The notes below the pieces were generated by a model. The model saw only the letters and a list, made by a program, of their open reading frames with translations, was not told the DNA's origin and searched no databases. A stretch of 64,000 nucleotides of DNA from Calliphora vicina (taxonomy: Eukaryota > Arthropoda > Insecta > Diptera > Calliphoridae), in the NCBI RefSeq assembly GCF_958450345.1, contig NC_088780.1, positions 133,252,226 through 133,316,225 on the forward strand, in the 5' to 3' direction. A program made the position numbers and the translations under genes. Shown piece by piece: positions 38,901 through 48,574 of the stretch; positions within the stretch are counted from its first letter, which is position 1; every line of letters begins with the position of its first letter.

Positions 38901-41900
38901 TGTTTATAAGTTTTGTTTTCGTGTTTTTTTTTAATTTAAAGTTTATTTTAGTATGACTGTATTTATTGTTTTTTATTTATTTTTTTTAGCTTTTAGTTAA
39001 GGCTTTTTTAAGCCTCTCATTTGTAGATAAAATAAATATGAATGTATTTATGTACATTTATTTTTAAACATTAACGTATCACTTTTTCTATATAAATATT
39101 TAGTTTATTTTTTGCAAAGACTGTATAACATAGAAAAACTGAATAAATAAGTTTTCTTTTAACATTATTCTTAGCAATTAACGTCACACTTCTTTTGAAT
39201 ACAATAATCTGTTGTATAATGAGACCAACTATTAAAATTTTAAGTAAATTTAAATATTTCAAAATCTTTGTATAAAAACAATTTTAAAATATTTGTGTTT
39301 TAATGGGTGAATGAGGGAAGGACCAATTCATCGTTCAGTTTTCTCTTCTTTTCTTTTACATATGAAAAATAATTCTATCAGGAGAAACAAAATTGTGTGT
39401 ATTTTTCAAAAAGTCAGTCGTCGGCACTCATAGCCACCAGGTGCCGAATATCATGGTTTATTTAGAATCAAAAACTCATGAGATCCAAGAGCTTCCAATG
39501 TATCCTGAAAATTTCACTATTTGGTGTGGATTTTGGGATTATCATCGGTGCATATTTATTTGAGATCGACGTTGGACAGGACATCAACGGCGAGTGCTAT
39601 AGGTCGATGATTACCAAACTTTTTTTGGCCTGAACTGGATGATATGGACACCAACGATATGTGGCTTCAACGAAGTCGCGGCGGACATTTGCATTCGTTC
39701 ATATTAAAGATATTTTGAAGCTCTAACACAATAAGAGTTTCGAATTAATTCAATTTAAGCTTAATTCACTAAAATCATAATTCGGAATTACAAAATATCA
39801 GCAATTCAAACCATTCACAACAAAAAAATCTTTAGTTTGATTCAAAGACTTTTACTTGAATAGAATTAATTCGATTATTCGATAATTATTGACCGAATAA
39901 TTATACCCTACACCACCATAGTGGGGAGGGTATTATGCGTTTGTGCAGATGTTTGTAACGCCCAAAAATATTAGTCTAACACCCACCTTAAAGTATACCG
40001 ATCGACTTAGAATCACTTTCTGAGTCGATTAAACGATGTCCGTCCGTCCGTCCGTCTGGTTGGCTGGCTGTCCATGTAAACCTTGTGCGCAGAGTACAGG
40101 TCGCAATTTTGAAGATATTTCGATAAAATTTGGTACATATTTTTTTTTTCGGCCCAAGGACCAAGCCTATTGAAACTGGCTGAAATCGGTCTATTATTTC
40201 ACCTAGCCCCCATACAAATGTCCCCTCGAAATTGGACTTTATCGGTCATAAACGTTTAATTTATCTATGTATCTACACAAATTTCGCTCCAAATAAGTTT
40301 TATATATACAAAATTCATGTCACCAAATTTTGTTACGATCGGTCCATAATTAGTCATAGCTCCCATATAGACCCGCTTCCGAAAATCACTTTAACGTGCT
40401 TAAATCGCTTAAAAATGTTGGTATACACACAAAATTCAACATAGTTAACTTTAATATAGACATAAATCACACGACCTAATTCCATGGTGATCGGTCCATA
40501 ATTGGTCATAGCTCTCATATAAGGCCCACTTCCGAAAATCACTCAAAAATATAAATTATTGATATTTTAAAAGAAAAATGTTTTTGCTCTTTTACTTAGT
40601 GTAGGGTATTATATGGTCGGGCTTGACCGACCATACTTTTTTTACTTGTTTTTATTCTTAATTGAAAAATTTTATTCGTTCGAATAAAAATTATTTTTTT
40701 ACTCAATTATTCGAATGACAAACCTATTACAAAATGAATTGAAAAAAATGTTTAAAAAATATTTGTAATATATTTGGTCATGTTTTTGAAATCTGAGATT
40801 ACGAAATATACAGCCCAATTATGAATAAAAAATCCCTCGGAGGTTTTATCCCATTGAATATGAATAGGAAAAATTTGAATAGATAAAATAAGAAAAGGGA
40901 ATTTTTATTCATAATTGGGCTGATAGTTTTAAAAAAAGGGTGAATTCCAAAATGTATGTATGCAATGCAACCTTAAAAAGTCGAGCGGTTCTTAACGCAA
41001 CCGTGTAAACTTTGATAATGTTTCATATCGCAAAATGTATAAAAAAGTAAAATCAGGCAGTATGATAAGTTTTTTTTTTAAATTTTAACTACGCGTTTGC
41101 ATACATACATTTTGGAATTCATCCATAATTTTAATTTTATTGTCCCTCACTGTATATCTGGCCAAAAATACAACGCTCATATGGCTTCGAAATCTTTTTT
41201 TGAGTTTCTAGTAGGGTATTCAATCGGTTAACCGATTAATTTTGGTCGGTTAACTGTTCGAATAATTCAAAATTGCCGATTTTCAAATAACGAATAAACC
41301 GATTAATTTGTGTCGGTTAACCGATTAACCGAAAATTATTTTTTTTGCACTTTAACATATTTTTTTGGTTCTTAATTTTCAATTTTAATTCAAATTCAAA
41401 TACAAATGTCAAAGTAAAATTACATATTTTTTCGAACATTCAAGAAATATATTTAGTGAGTATAATAACTGATATATTTAATTTACATGTAATTCTCGGA
41501 TGAGAACATGATAATAGACGAAACTGGAGATACTTCTGAAACGAGTTTTTATCAGAACTTATTGAAATTATTAAAAGTATTTAAAATGTAAAAAGTGTAA
41601 AAAGGAGTCCATTGGAATAATGGAGGATTTCATATGCTTAGAAAAAACTAAAAAAATAACTGACAAATTGGATATTCTTTATCATGTCTTACTTTCGATT
41701 TCTCCAACATCTACAATCAGGGAGAGAGTTTTTTCCAAGTCGAATTTTATTAAAACTAAAGAAAATTATTTACTTTTTGGTTGAATTGTTATATTTTGTT
41801 TATTTTTTATGTTTTTGTTCTTTTTATTAATAAAATACTTCAATAAGTACACAAAATTCGTGATTTAGTTTCAGTTTAACATTTAAATAGAAATTATTTG

Positions 41901-44900
41901 GTTAATCGAATAATTTAAAATTAACCGATTATTAACCGATTAAATCTAAACCCCGATTAATTATTTGCTCGATTAACCGATTAAACCAGAAACCCGATTA
42001 ATTGAATACCCTAGTTTCTAGACTGCGAACAGAAGAGGTAAAACGTACCTATCGGTGACAGTAGGGTATGATACTAATATGTATACCGACACCCACAGTT
42101 TTTTACTTGTTAATACAGGAAAAATTCGTTCTTTCGATACACTTAACTATCCTCTATATCAACAGAATGCTTGTAATCACAATAGTTTCTAAAAGCTTAG
42201 ACTGTGTATAATTTTCGGGTACATTATTTATCTATTGAAACAGTAGGTTAGGTTTAATTTTAAACACCAATTTGTTTGCGATCGATACAAGAATATTAGA
42301 ACATTTTGAGAAAACATTTTTATGAAACTATTTGGAATCTAAAGTAGATTACAGGTCCACATAGTTAATAAATAATCAATTAATTTAAAATAGACATCTT
42401 TTTAAATAAATTTCAAATTATTATTATTGTATATAACCATCATTGTCTTCTTAAATGGAATTTTTTTAAATTTGAAAAATATTCTTTCTTATGTACAGTG
42501 GTGGTCAAAACATATGCAACCAGCAACAGAATTTTACAAAAGTGGTTTAAACTAGTTTAAGATGTAAACAAAAATATTCATTTGCTTATAATATTTTTTA
42601 ATTAATGCTTTAAAAATAAGAATATGAAATTTAATTCAGAATTTTTTGCATTGAAAAGAAAAAAAAAAATAAAAAACTACGTATGGGTTGATATTTCATT
42701 GGCCAAAACATATGCAACTAATTGCTTTTAAAACATTTCTGTCTATAAAACTTAATATTTCGTGGCAAATCCTATATTTTCAATGACGGCCTTACATCGG
42801 CAAGGCAGTGAAGCTATCAAATTGGTAATAAAATTTGCAGGAATAGCGTTCCAAGCATCTACCAATCCTTGAAACATAATATCTGTATTAGTGCAATTTT
42901 CGGGATCGATTCTTTGATTAACGATTTCCCAAATGTTCTCAATGGGATTTAAATCTAGTAATTGTGGTGGCCATTCCATTACCGAAATTCTTTCTTGTGC
43001 TAACCACGATTTAACAACATGTGAAGAATGCTTGGGGTCGTTATCGTGCTGAATAACTCATCGAAGAGGCATATTATCCACAGCATTTGGAAGCATTACT
43101 CTTTCCAAGATGTCTCTATAGATAAATCCATCCATTATTTCATTAATTTAGAGCGATGGGACAACTCCAGCAACAGAAAAACTGCCCCCATACCATTACG
43201 TTGCATCCTCCATGTTTCAGTGTCTTTTTACAGTATCGTGCTTGAAGCCGCGTGTTAAGTGGTCGTCTTACGTAACACATGAAATCACGAAATATTAAGT
43301 TTTATAGACAGAAATGTTTTAAAAGCAATTAGTTGCATATGTTTTGACCAATGAAATATCAACCCATACGTAGTTTTTTAATTTTTTTTTCTTTTCAATG
43401 CAAACAATTCTGAATTAAATTTCATATTCTTATTTTTAAAGCATTAATTAAAAAATATTATAAGCAAATGAATATTTTTGTTTACATCTTAAACTAGTTT
43501 AAACCACTTTTGTAAAATTCTGTTGCTGGTTGCATATGTTTTGACCACCACTGTACATATGTATGCATGTATATTATTGACATTTATTTATAACAATTTT
43601 ATTGCGAATTTCGTCTGTCTTACTTCGTGTTTCTTGATTTCACAATTTGTGTTAAAGATAACGAAAGTACAGGTAAATTGTATTATTTTTGAAGGGACTT
43701 ACCCAGTTATTTCGCAGAAAATGTTTTCTTTATTATTTTATTGATTTTCAATGTTTTGCAATTAATTGCAAAAGTGTTTTAGCAATTAACAATACACATT
43801 TGTTTGCTCTTAAAATACACAACAAATTATTTATTAAATGCAACGCTCCCTCCCAGTTTTTGGTAAAATGTTGTAGATATTGGAAATTTTGTAAAATTTA
43901 TAAAATACTTAATTGTTAAAAGAAATTCTTTGTTACTAAGTACATATGTACATATGTCTAAGGAAAATGAAATCAATAATTTAACTACATCCATAAGTAT
44001 GCTCAATAATTTCTGAATAAAATTCTGTTAATTCTTTTACTGGGAAATCTTTTTAACTTGATGCAGAAAATATACACAGATTAAAAATATAAAAAATTAT
44101 GTTGCCTGTTCTAAATGTTGCCTTTTTTAGAAAATAATACAAAAACTGCAATTAAGGAATCAAAAAGGCAACATTTTTGCAATACAATACACTTAGTTGT
44201 TGAACATTATAGTGTAAACAATATGGTATTCAATCGATTAACCGTTAATTTTTGTCGGTTAACTGTTCGAATAATTTAAAATTGACGATTTTCAAATAAC
44301 GAATAAACCTATTAATTTGTGTCGATTAACCGAAATGTCTCCTTTTTGCACTTTATACAGAATTATTTTTTAATATTTAATTTCTTAACTCGTGAATATT
44401 CCCTTCTAGCAATAGTTATTTGAAGTATAGTACGGAAACTGAAACTAAGGAATTTGGAAATGACATTTTTTCTAGAATATTCTATGATGAACTTTGTGAT
44501 AATGAGTTGAAGGACGACATGGTAATAGACGAAACTAAAGACATTACTGAAACGAGTCTTTAATCAGTACTTAACGATACTATTAAAGTATTCAAAATCT
44601 AAAAAAATATGCTTAGAAAAAACTAAAAAAGATCGTGCCTTATTTTTGATTTTTCCAATTAAAACTAAAAAAAATCGTTTAAGATTGAAGCATTTAAATT
44701 ACATTATTTTTTAAAAAGATTATTTCAGAAAATCTCCTTAAAATCTAAAAAAGAACTCTCATGTGTATATTTTTATTTATTGTTTTGTTGAATTATTATG
44801 TTTTGTTTGTTTTTGTTCTTTTTAGTAACAAAATGCTTATATAAGTATACAAAATTCGCGTTTTTCTTTTCAATTTAAAATTAAAATAGAAATTATTCGG

Positions 44901-45457
44901 TTAATCGAATAATTTAATATTAACCGATTAAATCTAAACCCCGATTAATTATTTGGTCGATTAACCGATTAATCCAGAAACCCGATTAATTGAATACCCT
45001 AGTAAACAACAAAGTTTTTTTTTTGCTTCGAAAATGTACAATTTTGTGCAAACAAAGCGTCATATGCGGGAAGTTTGGCTTTACTTCTTTAATTTGTATT
45101 CCTCTAAGTTCAAAAAAAATAAGAAAATAAATATAAATAAAAAAACATTTAAAATTAAATGAAAATTTTAAAAATAACTTCATCAAAATCTACAACTTTA
45201 CCTATCAATACTCCAATTTCTGTTTAGTCTAACTTCCGTGAGAACTTCTTTAATTAATTTTATTTTATTGTTTCTTTTTATTTTATTTACAGATCTCATC
45301 ACACTATGGTTCATCAACATTTGCCTCATCAACCACCAAATCCTATCAAAATCAAACAGCTACAACAAAATCGATCTCATCGTCATCATCATCGACCAAT
45401 GCAAGACAACGCGACAAAATGGAAACCTATAAAAGTTACTACGAGACGAATTTATAA
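23961..45457 (+). CDS. PRR15-like small Ser/Thr-rich protein, two exons
   Basis: CDS is join(23961..24233, 45293..45457), 145 residues. Exon 1 starts at an ATG preceded by a long A-rich leader and ends in ...SDKDK followed by the donor GTGAGT. Exon 2 follows a pyrimidine-rich tract and TTTACAG, continues in phase 0 with ISSHYGSS and stops at TAA 45455-45457. Residues 31-52 (WRNFTISRSGRFKSK and the next few residues) are basic and match from memory the conserved SRSGRFK core of vertebrate PRR15/PRR15L (ATAD4 Pfam family). Residues 60-90 and exon 2 are low-complexity Ser/Thr/Ala/Gln, and the C-terminus is charged and aromatic (KMETYKSYYETNL). There is no signal peptide or membrane segment. The molecular function of the family is not established, so none is assigned. 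A possible poly(A) signal AATAAA lies at 45711-45716. The two exons fit in frame and keep the same composition, which supports the gene model; the 21 kb intron is the weak point and needs RNA evidence. Confidence 0.72.
24555..24795. repeat. Solo arm end of the fold-back element
   Basis: CATTTTGCTAAGAACAATAG, CTCAGAGAGTTCTTGACCGA and AAAAGTTGGTTCACTTGACG match the outer 250 bp of the right arm of 26433-29011 in the same orientation. It ends CCCCATATATG. No second arm accompanies it. Confidence 0.8.
25330..25650 (+). repeat. Dispersed repeat D, partial copy
   Basis: TGAATTCTATTTAAATGAAA, GGATTTATTGGATGAAG and GGCTGACATTTTTTAATTC match 46.8-47.33 kb and 63.05-63.86 kb. It has no coding capacity. 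Confidence 0.6.
25745..26142 (+). repeat. Dispersed repeat A, partial copy
   Basis: It contains TCTTATATACGTCGTTGCAA, GAAGAATTCCGGAGATATTG and the terminal GGAATGACAAACTTATATAT...GGTGAATGGTATAAAA. The AACAAGTAAGAG terminus is absent. Confidence 0.75.
26433..29011. mobile_element. 2.6 kb fold-back element with inverted tandem units
   Basis: The element starts TATATGGGGGATTTCATGTC and ends with its inverse. About 1 kb arms (26433-27440 and 28000-29011) are near-identical inverse complements. Inside the arms a unit of about 175-187 bp recurs, marked by CTTAGTGGGATGCGAGTGGG and ATATCTATCAAAATAAAT. Four units lie in the left arm (near 26857, 27044, 27221, 27400). Seven are inverted on the right (near 27475, 27658, 27834, 28013, 28189, 28364, 28551). 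The loop therefore carries three unpaired units. The long A/T tracts encode only mirrored spurious frames. It resembles fold-back or Galileo-like architecture, but the superfamily is not determined. Confidence 0.9.
30966..32056. mobile_element. hAT-type element with AACCGGTT-rich ends
   Basis: The left end TAGTGTTTATAAACCGGTTA and the right end (GGTTTTTTATAAACACTA) are inverted. Multiple CCGGTTAACCG motifs sit inside both ends. The flanks CCCCTGAC (30958-30965) and CCCCTCAC (32057-32064) form an 8 bp duplication with one change. No intact transposase was recognised. It sits within sequence reading GGGGTTCTCAAAAGCTTTTG...GGCCCC, itself like a hAT terminus, so nesting is likely. Confidence 0.75.
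32150..33027. repeat. Large palindrome with TTGAGAAAAT repeats
   Basis: About 350 bp of the left arm (near 32270-32616: CCTCCATCTTTTTTTTTGGG to GAGAAATCGAAATTAATAT) recur inverted at about 32690-33027 with high identity. The centre contains CATTAAGATG. Arms are rich in ATTGAGAAAAT on the left and ATTTTCTCAAT on the right. The same words flank the transposase fragment at 61.2 and 63.9 kb, which suggests one fold-back family. Confidence 0.8.
33030..33500 (+). repeat. Dispersed repeat B, partial copy
   Basis: ATATATGTATATTCTGGGTC, GATCTAGCTATGTCCGTCTG, and CAGTCATAAATATG downstream recur in variant form at 7.1, 11.85, 35.2 and 49.45 kb. Its class is unknown and it is non-coding. Confidence 0.55.
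33501..34424. other. AT-rich intronic DNA without recognised features
   Basis: Open frames here are AT-driven and show no family resemblance. No repeat termini were found. Confidence 0.4.
34425..34688. repeat. Probable MITE with CAGAGCTG ends
   Basis: The ends CAGAGCTGAATTCATT and ...TTTTACAGCTCTG are short inverted repeats. The interior is filled with AATTCATTC variants and resembles repeat D. The flanks CTTATCAG and CTAACCAA agree at only 5 of 8 bases, so the duplication is uncertain. Confidence 0.45.
34998..35171. repeat. Copy of the 19952-type MITE
   Basis: It starts CATAGAGCGGAAAATCCCCT and ends TTAGTTTCCGCTCTTG. The internal CTCAGTTGTCAAAAACCTAA and CACTCGTATGTGTGATTATT match the relatives at 37.09 and 19.95 kb (inverted). 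Confidence 0.65.
35205..35745 (+). repeat. Dispersed repeat B, longer copy
   Basis: TAGAGTCAATTATGGACCGA, GCCATACTTTACAGTATAAT and GGATATATATATACTTTTTG match the family at 6.8-7.4 and 33.0-33.5 kb. It ends in a GGGTCTGTATAAAAA-like terminus. Confidence 0.55.
35746..36782. other. AT-rich intronic DNA without recognised features
   Basis: No repeat termini or exons were recognised. Short frames lack any family resemblance. Confidence 0.4.
36783..36989. mobile_element. 207 bp MITE with CACCCCTAT ends and AAT duplication
   Basis: The ends CACCCCTATTGCGAAT and ...ATTGCCGATAGGGGTG are inverted and flanked by AAT on both sides. The interior contains TTTGTTCACGTG. A truncated relative lies at 9509-9653. 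A three-base duplication points to a PIF/Harbinger-like source. Confidence 0.7.
37088..37246. repeat. Copy of the 19952-type MITE
   Basis: ATATCGGAAACTCTCCTGTC, AACTCAGTTGTCAAAAACCT and TCATATGTGTGATTTTTTGA match the copies at 19.95 and 35.0 kb. It directly abuts repeat A at 37247. Confidence 0.6.
37247..38075 (-). repeat. Dispersed repeat A, full-length copy interrupted by a MITE
   Basis: The plus strand begins TTTATACCATTCACCTTCCT and ends GAATATAGATCTCTTACTTG, giving both termini of this repeat, in the orientation opposite to 16650 and 25745. The inner words GAATTCTTCCGGCTCGG and GACCTTTGCAACGACGTATA lie between. The MITE at 37765-37998 interrupts it. Without the insertion the repeat is about 590 bp. 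There is no ORF of note, and the class is unknown. Confidence 0.75.
37765..37998. mobile_element. 234 bp MITE inserted in repeat A, TTT duplication
   Basis: The ends GGCCGACTTCATAAACGCA and (inverse) GGCTGACTTCATAAACGCA, then TTTGCAAAGCAACACTG. The copy of repeat A at about 58590-58620 shows the empty site (AAAATTTTTATTTTG). Comparison gives a three-base TTT duplication. GGC-starting ends and a 3 bp duplication fit PIF/Harbinger. Confidence 0.85.
39480..39735 (+). pseudogene. IS630/mariner-type transposase fragment (copy 3)
   Basis: The plus strand reads FTIWCGFWDYHRCIFI, then across frameshifts a form of RYRSMITKLFLA and LDDMDTNDMWLQRSRGGHL. This is the same family as 22500-22990 but on the opposite strand. 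The second-Asp block (FQQDGATCHT in relatives) is mutated to QRSRGGH, so the enzyme is dead. Confidence 0.75.
39897..40655 (+). repeat. Dispersed repeat C, long copy
   Basis: It starts TTATACCCTACACCACCATA and ends GACCGACCATACTTTTTTAC-TTG. It contains (GTCC)n-like GTCCGTCCGTCCGTCTGG. The interior (ATTAGTCATAGCTCCCATAT) matches 12.1-12.48 kb. A scrap of its end is at about 42058-42112. Confidence 0.65.
40811..40922. mobile_element. MITE with CAGCCCAATTATGAAT ends (copy 2)
   Basis: The ends CAGCCCAATTATGAATAAAA and ATTTTTATTCATAATTGGGCTG are perfect inverse complements. ATA flanks both sides (40808-40810, 40923-40925). It is related to 22690-22816. Confidence 0.8.
41212..42013 (+). mobile_element. 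hAT element remnant, TSD GTTTCTAG
   Basis: The ends TAGGGTATTCAATCGGTTAA and TTAATTGAATACCCTA are inverted repeats flanked by perfect GTTTCTAG duplications (41204-41211, 42014-42021). Near 41700 the plus strand still reads SPTSTIRERVFSKSNFIK, which is the C-terminal hAT dimerisation motif (in relatives SxPSERVFS). The rest of the transposase is lost, so this 802 bp copy is non-autonomous. Confidence 0.9.
42496..43553 (-). mobile_element. Tc1-like element with 269 bp inverted repeats
   Basis: The termini CAGTGGTGGTCAAAACATAT (left) and the inverse (right) are flanked by TA. The inverted repeats cover 42496-42764 and 43286-43553, nearly identical. Each carries an outer and an inner copy of CAAAACATATGCAAC about 195 bp apart, the IR/DR layout. 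The long repeats recall Minos. The interior holds a deleted transposase on the minus strand. Confidence 0.92.
42752..43255 (-). pseudogene. Tc1-like transposase remnant (C-terminal half)
   Basis: Across frameshifts and stops the minus strand reads KKTLKHGGCNVMVWGQ, YRDILERVMLPNAVDNMP, HDNDPKHSSHVVKSWLAQ and, openly, MEWPPQLLDLNPIENIWEI. The second Asp and the Glu are 34 residues apart (DD34E). The N-terminal HTH domains and the first catalytic Asp are absent through internal deletion. The frame ends NIGFATKY, typical of Tc1 C-termini, with the stop inside the terminal repeat. Confidence 0.88.
44222..45001. mobile_element. hAT element remnant, TSD GTAAACAA
   Basis: It has the same terminal and subterminal sequences as 41212-42013 (TATGGTATTCAATCGATTAA at the left, GATTAATTGAATACCCTA at the right) and is flanked by perfect GTAAACAA duplications (44214-44221, 45002-45009). 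It is a more deleted copy, with no readable transposase. Confidence 0.88.
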
Positions 45458-46780
45458 AGCCAGAACAGTTCTTATGTTTTTTTTTGTTTCAATATTAAAG
45501 ATGACAAAAAACATAAATTAAGACCCACAAAAATGTTGAAATCAATAACAATGATAATTGATTTTTTGTTACCAGTTCTTAATATTTTCAAGCTACTTAT
45601 ATTATTAGTATAAGTCAGCAACATTTGGCGCATTAAATCCCTAAAAATTCCCAGCCATTATAAACAAGTGGTTATTATTATTAATTAATTAATTAATTAA
45701 TACCTATATTAATAAAGTTTTATTAAGCCTAATTTTCCATAAAAATATTTATTTGCATACAAAATAATTTCTTTATGAGATTTGAATACTTTTTCTTTTT
45801 ACAGTTTTGCTTAAAATTCTTTTAAAACTGGCTTTGCTGGAAACAGTTAGATTTATTTGTTAACTTTATTATTATTATTAATTTTTTAAATTTAATTTTG
45901 TTGGCATTACCACAATGTGTGTATTTTAAGGCTTAGTATGAAACAATATTGAGAAAACATGTATGTATAATTATTGAAAATTAAACGTAAATAATGGACT
46001 TATATATAAATACTTATCTATATTTTATATATGTATAAAATATTTAGCAGTAGTAAGATTATTTAAAGCATTATTATTAATAATTTAAGCAAATTCATCT
46101 TAGTAGAAATATATATTTGAAAAGTTTTGTGACTTTCATTACATAGGACCTTTAAATGGAATGAAAAATATACAAATGTTGTGTAGACGAAGTTTGTAAT
46201 AAATGTGTACAATATTGTAGAATATATGTTAAGCTTTCATTTGATATATGGTGAGAACAATTAACGTAAAATATTGTTGTTAAAAAACAAACTGCCAATT
46301 ACTGTATTTATGTTTGAATGTTTTCTCAGAATCTTAGCTTTGTATTCAAATTAGTTCAATATGAGCTTTATTGATTAAAATATTAATTTAGAATTAAAAA
46401 TATCAGCAACTCATTTCGTAAAGTCATGTTCAAAAATCTAACTTCCTTAATCATAATGAATTTTATAATTTATCAAAGGTTTATAAAACAAACTATTTAC
46501 TATGAAAATGTTGTTTATAAATTAAAGAAACAGCTTGAATTTTAACATTAATCTAGTACTCAACTGTCGATAACGTAAAACGCCAACAAGGCCTTACACG
46601 ATAAGGCTGAATGCTTTCATTGAATGTTAATCTTAAATCTGTCGGATCTTTGATTAAAATTAAATAAATTTATTCCTTAAATCGGACCAAAATTGGATAA
46701 CATTTGTGTAAGGGTTATACTATAAAACATTTTAAAATATTTTTCATAAAATATAGTAAAATCTAACGAACAAATATAAA
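45458..46780 (+). other. 3' UTR and downstream DNA of the PRR15-like gene
   Basis: A candidate poly(A) signal AATAAA is at 45711-45716. Low-complexity TTATTATTATTAATTAATTA precedes it. Beyond about 45740 I see AT-rich DNA without recognised features. Confidence 0.4.
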
Positions 46781-46789
46781 TGTTGAATT

Positions 46790-47335
46790 AATTAAATTAT
46801 TAAATCAAGTTAAATTGTTTCTGATATCCATTGCGTTAATGAATTCATTATGAATTTCTTAGTAATTCAAACGTATTGAATTCATTCCTTATAGAAATTC
46901 ATTCTTTACAGAATTAATTCCTTATTGAATCACTCAAGTTATCTTTCATTCAAATCCCTAACAAAATAGTTTAAGAAAATTTATTAAATTCTTCTTCAAT
47001 TCAAATCTATTACAAATAGGTTTTAAACATTTTTTTTATTGAATTCATTTTGTAAATGATTATAATCACCACAAAAAACAAATTGAATGAAGACAAACTA
47101 TTTTAATTCAATATGGATTAGATTTGAATTAAACAAATTTTAATCATTCATATGTTGAATAAATTCTGTTATAAATTAATTCAACGATGATTGAATTCTA
47201 TTTAAATAAAAGCCTTTGCATGAACATAAGAATTAGATTTTGGGAATAGATTTATAGAATTAATGGCTGACATTTTTTAATTCCGAAAATAATTAATTCG
47301 ATGCTCTATTTCAGAGATATGAAACACATATTAAA
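46790..47335. repeat. Dispersed repeat D, uninterrupted copy
   Basis: CAAATCCCTAACAAAATAGT, TTCTTCTTCAATTCAAATCT and GGCTGACATTTTTTAATTCC align with 63.06-63.86 kb, which is interrupted by a MITE. This is the empty-site reference for that insertion. Confidence 0.65.
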
Positions 47336-48574
47336 GTAATAACTTTAATATTTCGAAACTATTTTTTTATTAATGAATTACCAAAATATTTTTAAATCTT
47401 AAAGTAATCTTTCTCATTTCTAAACTTTAGTCACAACGAGGCCGGATATATTAAAAACCGATTCTTACCACAGGATAACAGTTTACGACTTTCTTTTGTG
47501 ACGGTAACAAAAATACAATAAATTTGATCGTTTTAAAAACATTAAAAAAAAACTAAAAAACACCGTCCCAAAAGTTATCGTAAAATGTGATCGTCTAAGG
47601 CAGTGGTCGGTATAAGGAGCATATTCCGTTTTCTAGATTATAATAAAACATTTACTGTTAATAAACCCATCATATTTGGCCCCCGGTGGCTATGAGTGCC
47701 GACTATTGGTCTAATGGAACTTTTATCGCTTAATATTATCCTAAATCTAAAACATCTGTCATTCCTTCTATCAACATTTAAAGGTCCTATAATTAGATTC
47801 AAGAATAACTGTTTTCAACAACGAAATTAATACTTAAACAAAAAAACAATATAATATGCCAAATAGCTAAAAAAAATCAAGGGGAATTGGTGGAAAGTAC
47901 TTAAATTTATAACTATAAAACGATTAATAAGAAAATAATAAATTAAAAACACATTACAATAGGACAATTTAAGTTTGTAATACAATTTTACATCGTTTGT
48001 TTTTTATATATTGATTATAATCATTATGATTTTTAATATTTAAGTTTTATTTTATATATATATATATATATAAATTGTTAATAATAGTAAAAAAAAGGTA
48101 AAGTAACTTTACAAGTATTTTTTGAAATAAACGTGATAATTTCCATAGTAGTTTAAGAAGAAAAAACATATTATAAATAAACACTGAAATATTGTATAAG
48201 AATATAAAAGACACTATTATAAATACATGTATTTATAGCTACATATAAATTATTAGTTACAAAAAAATAAAATTTTTAATTATAACATAAAATCTAAATA
48301 AAATTTAAAAAATATCTGTTTCTTTTTTTTCACAAGTTAAAAAAGTTGGTTACAAAAATAGTTTTCAGTACAAAACTTAAAATTACTTGCATGTAAGTAG
48401 AAAAAACCTAATTCATTATATGAACTAAACTTTTTAAAAATAAAGTGATAAGTAGTAATTTTTGTTTGCAAATATATGTATATGCATAAATTATGAACAC
48501 AGTTCTATAAGTATTATTTTTTAGTTTGCTTATAAACAAAAAAAAAAAATCGTTAAAAGAAGGCTTAACTATAA
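47336..48574. other. Region between the two convergent genes
   Basis: A short (TA)n run is at about 48055-48072. At about 47606 and 47680 there are hAT-terminus-like words (AAGGCAGTGGTCGG; GCCCCCGGTGGCTATGAGTG), the latter also inverted at about 39425. No gene is seen. Confidence 0.4.

Larger units (their letters stand above)
24234..45292 (+). other. 21 kb intron of the PRR15-like gene
   Basis: The intron is bounded by GTGAGT at 24234 and TTTACAG ending 45292. It holds the fold-back element, the 32.1-33.0 kb palindrome, hAT elements at 30966, 41212 and 44222, MITEs at 36783, 37765 and 40811, a Tc1-like element at 42496 and several copies of dispersed repeats. I see no nested host gene. About 29.0-30.9 kb and 38.1-39.4 kb look like ordinary AT-rich DNA without recognisable features. 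Confidence 0.7.
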
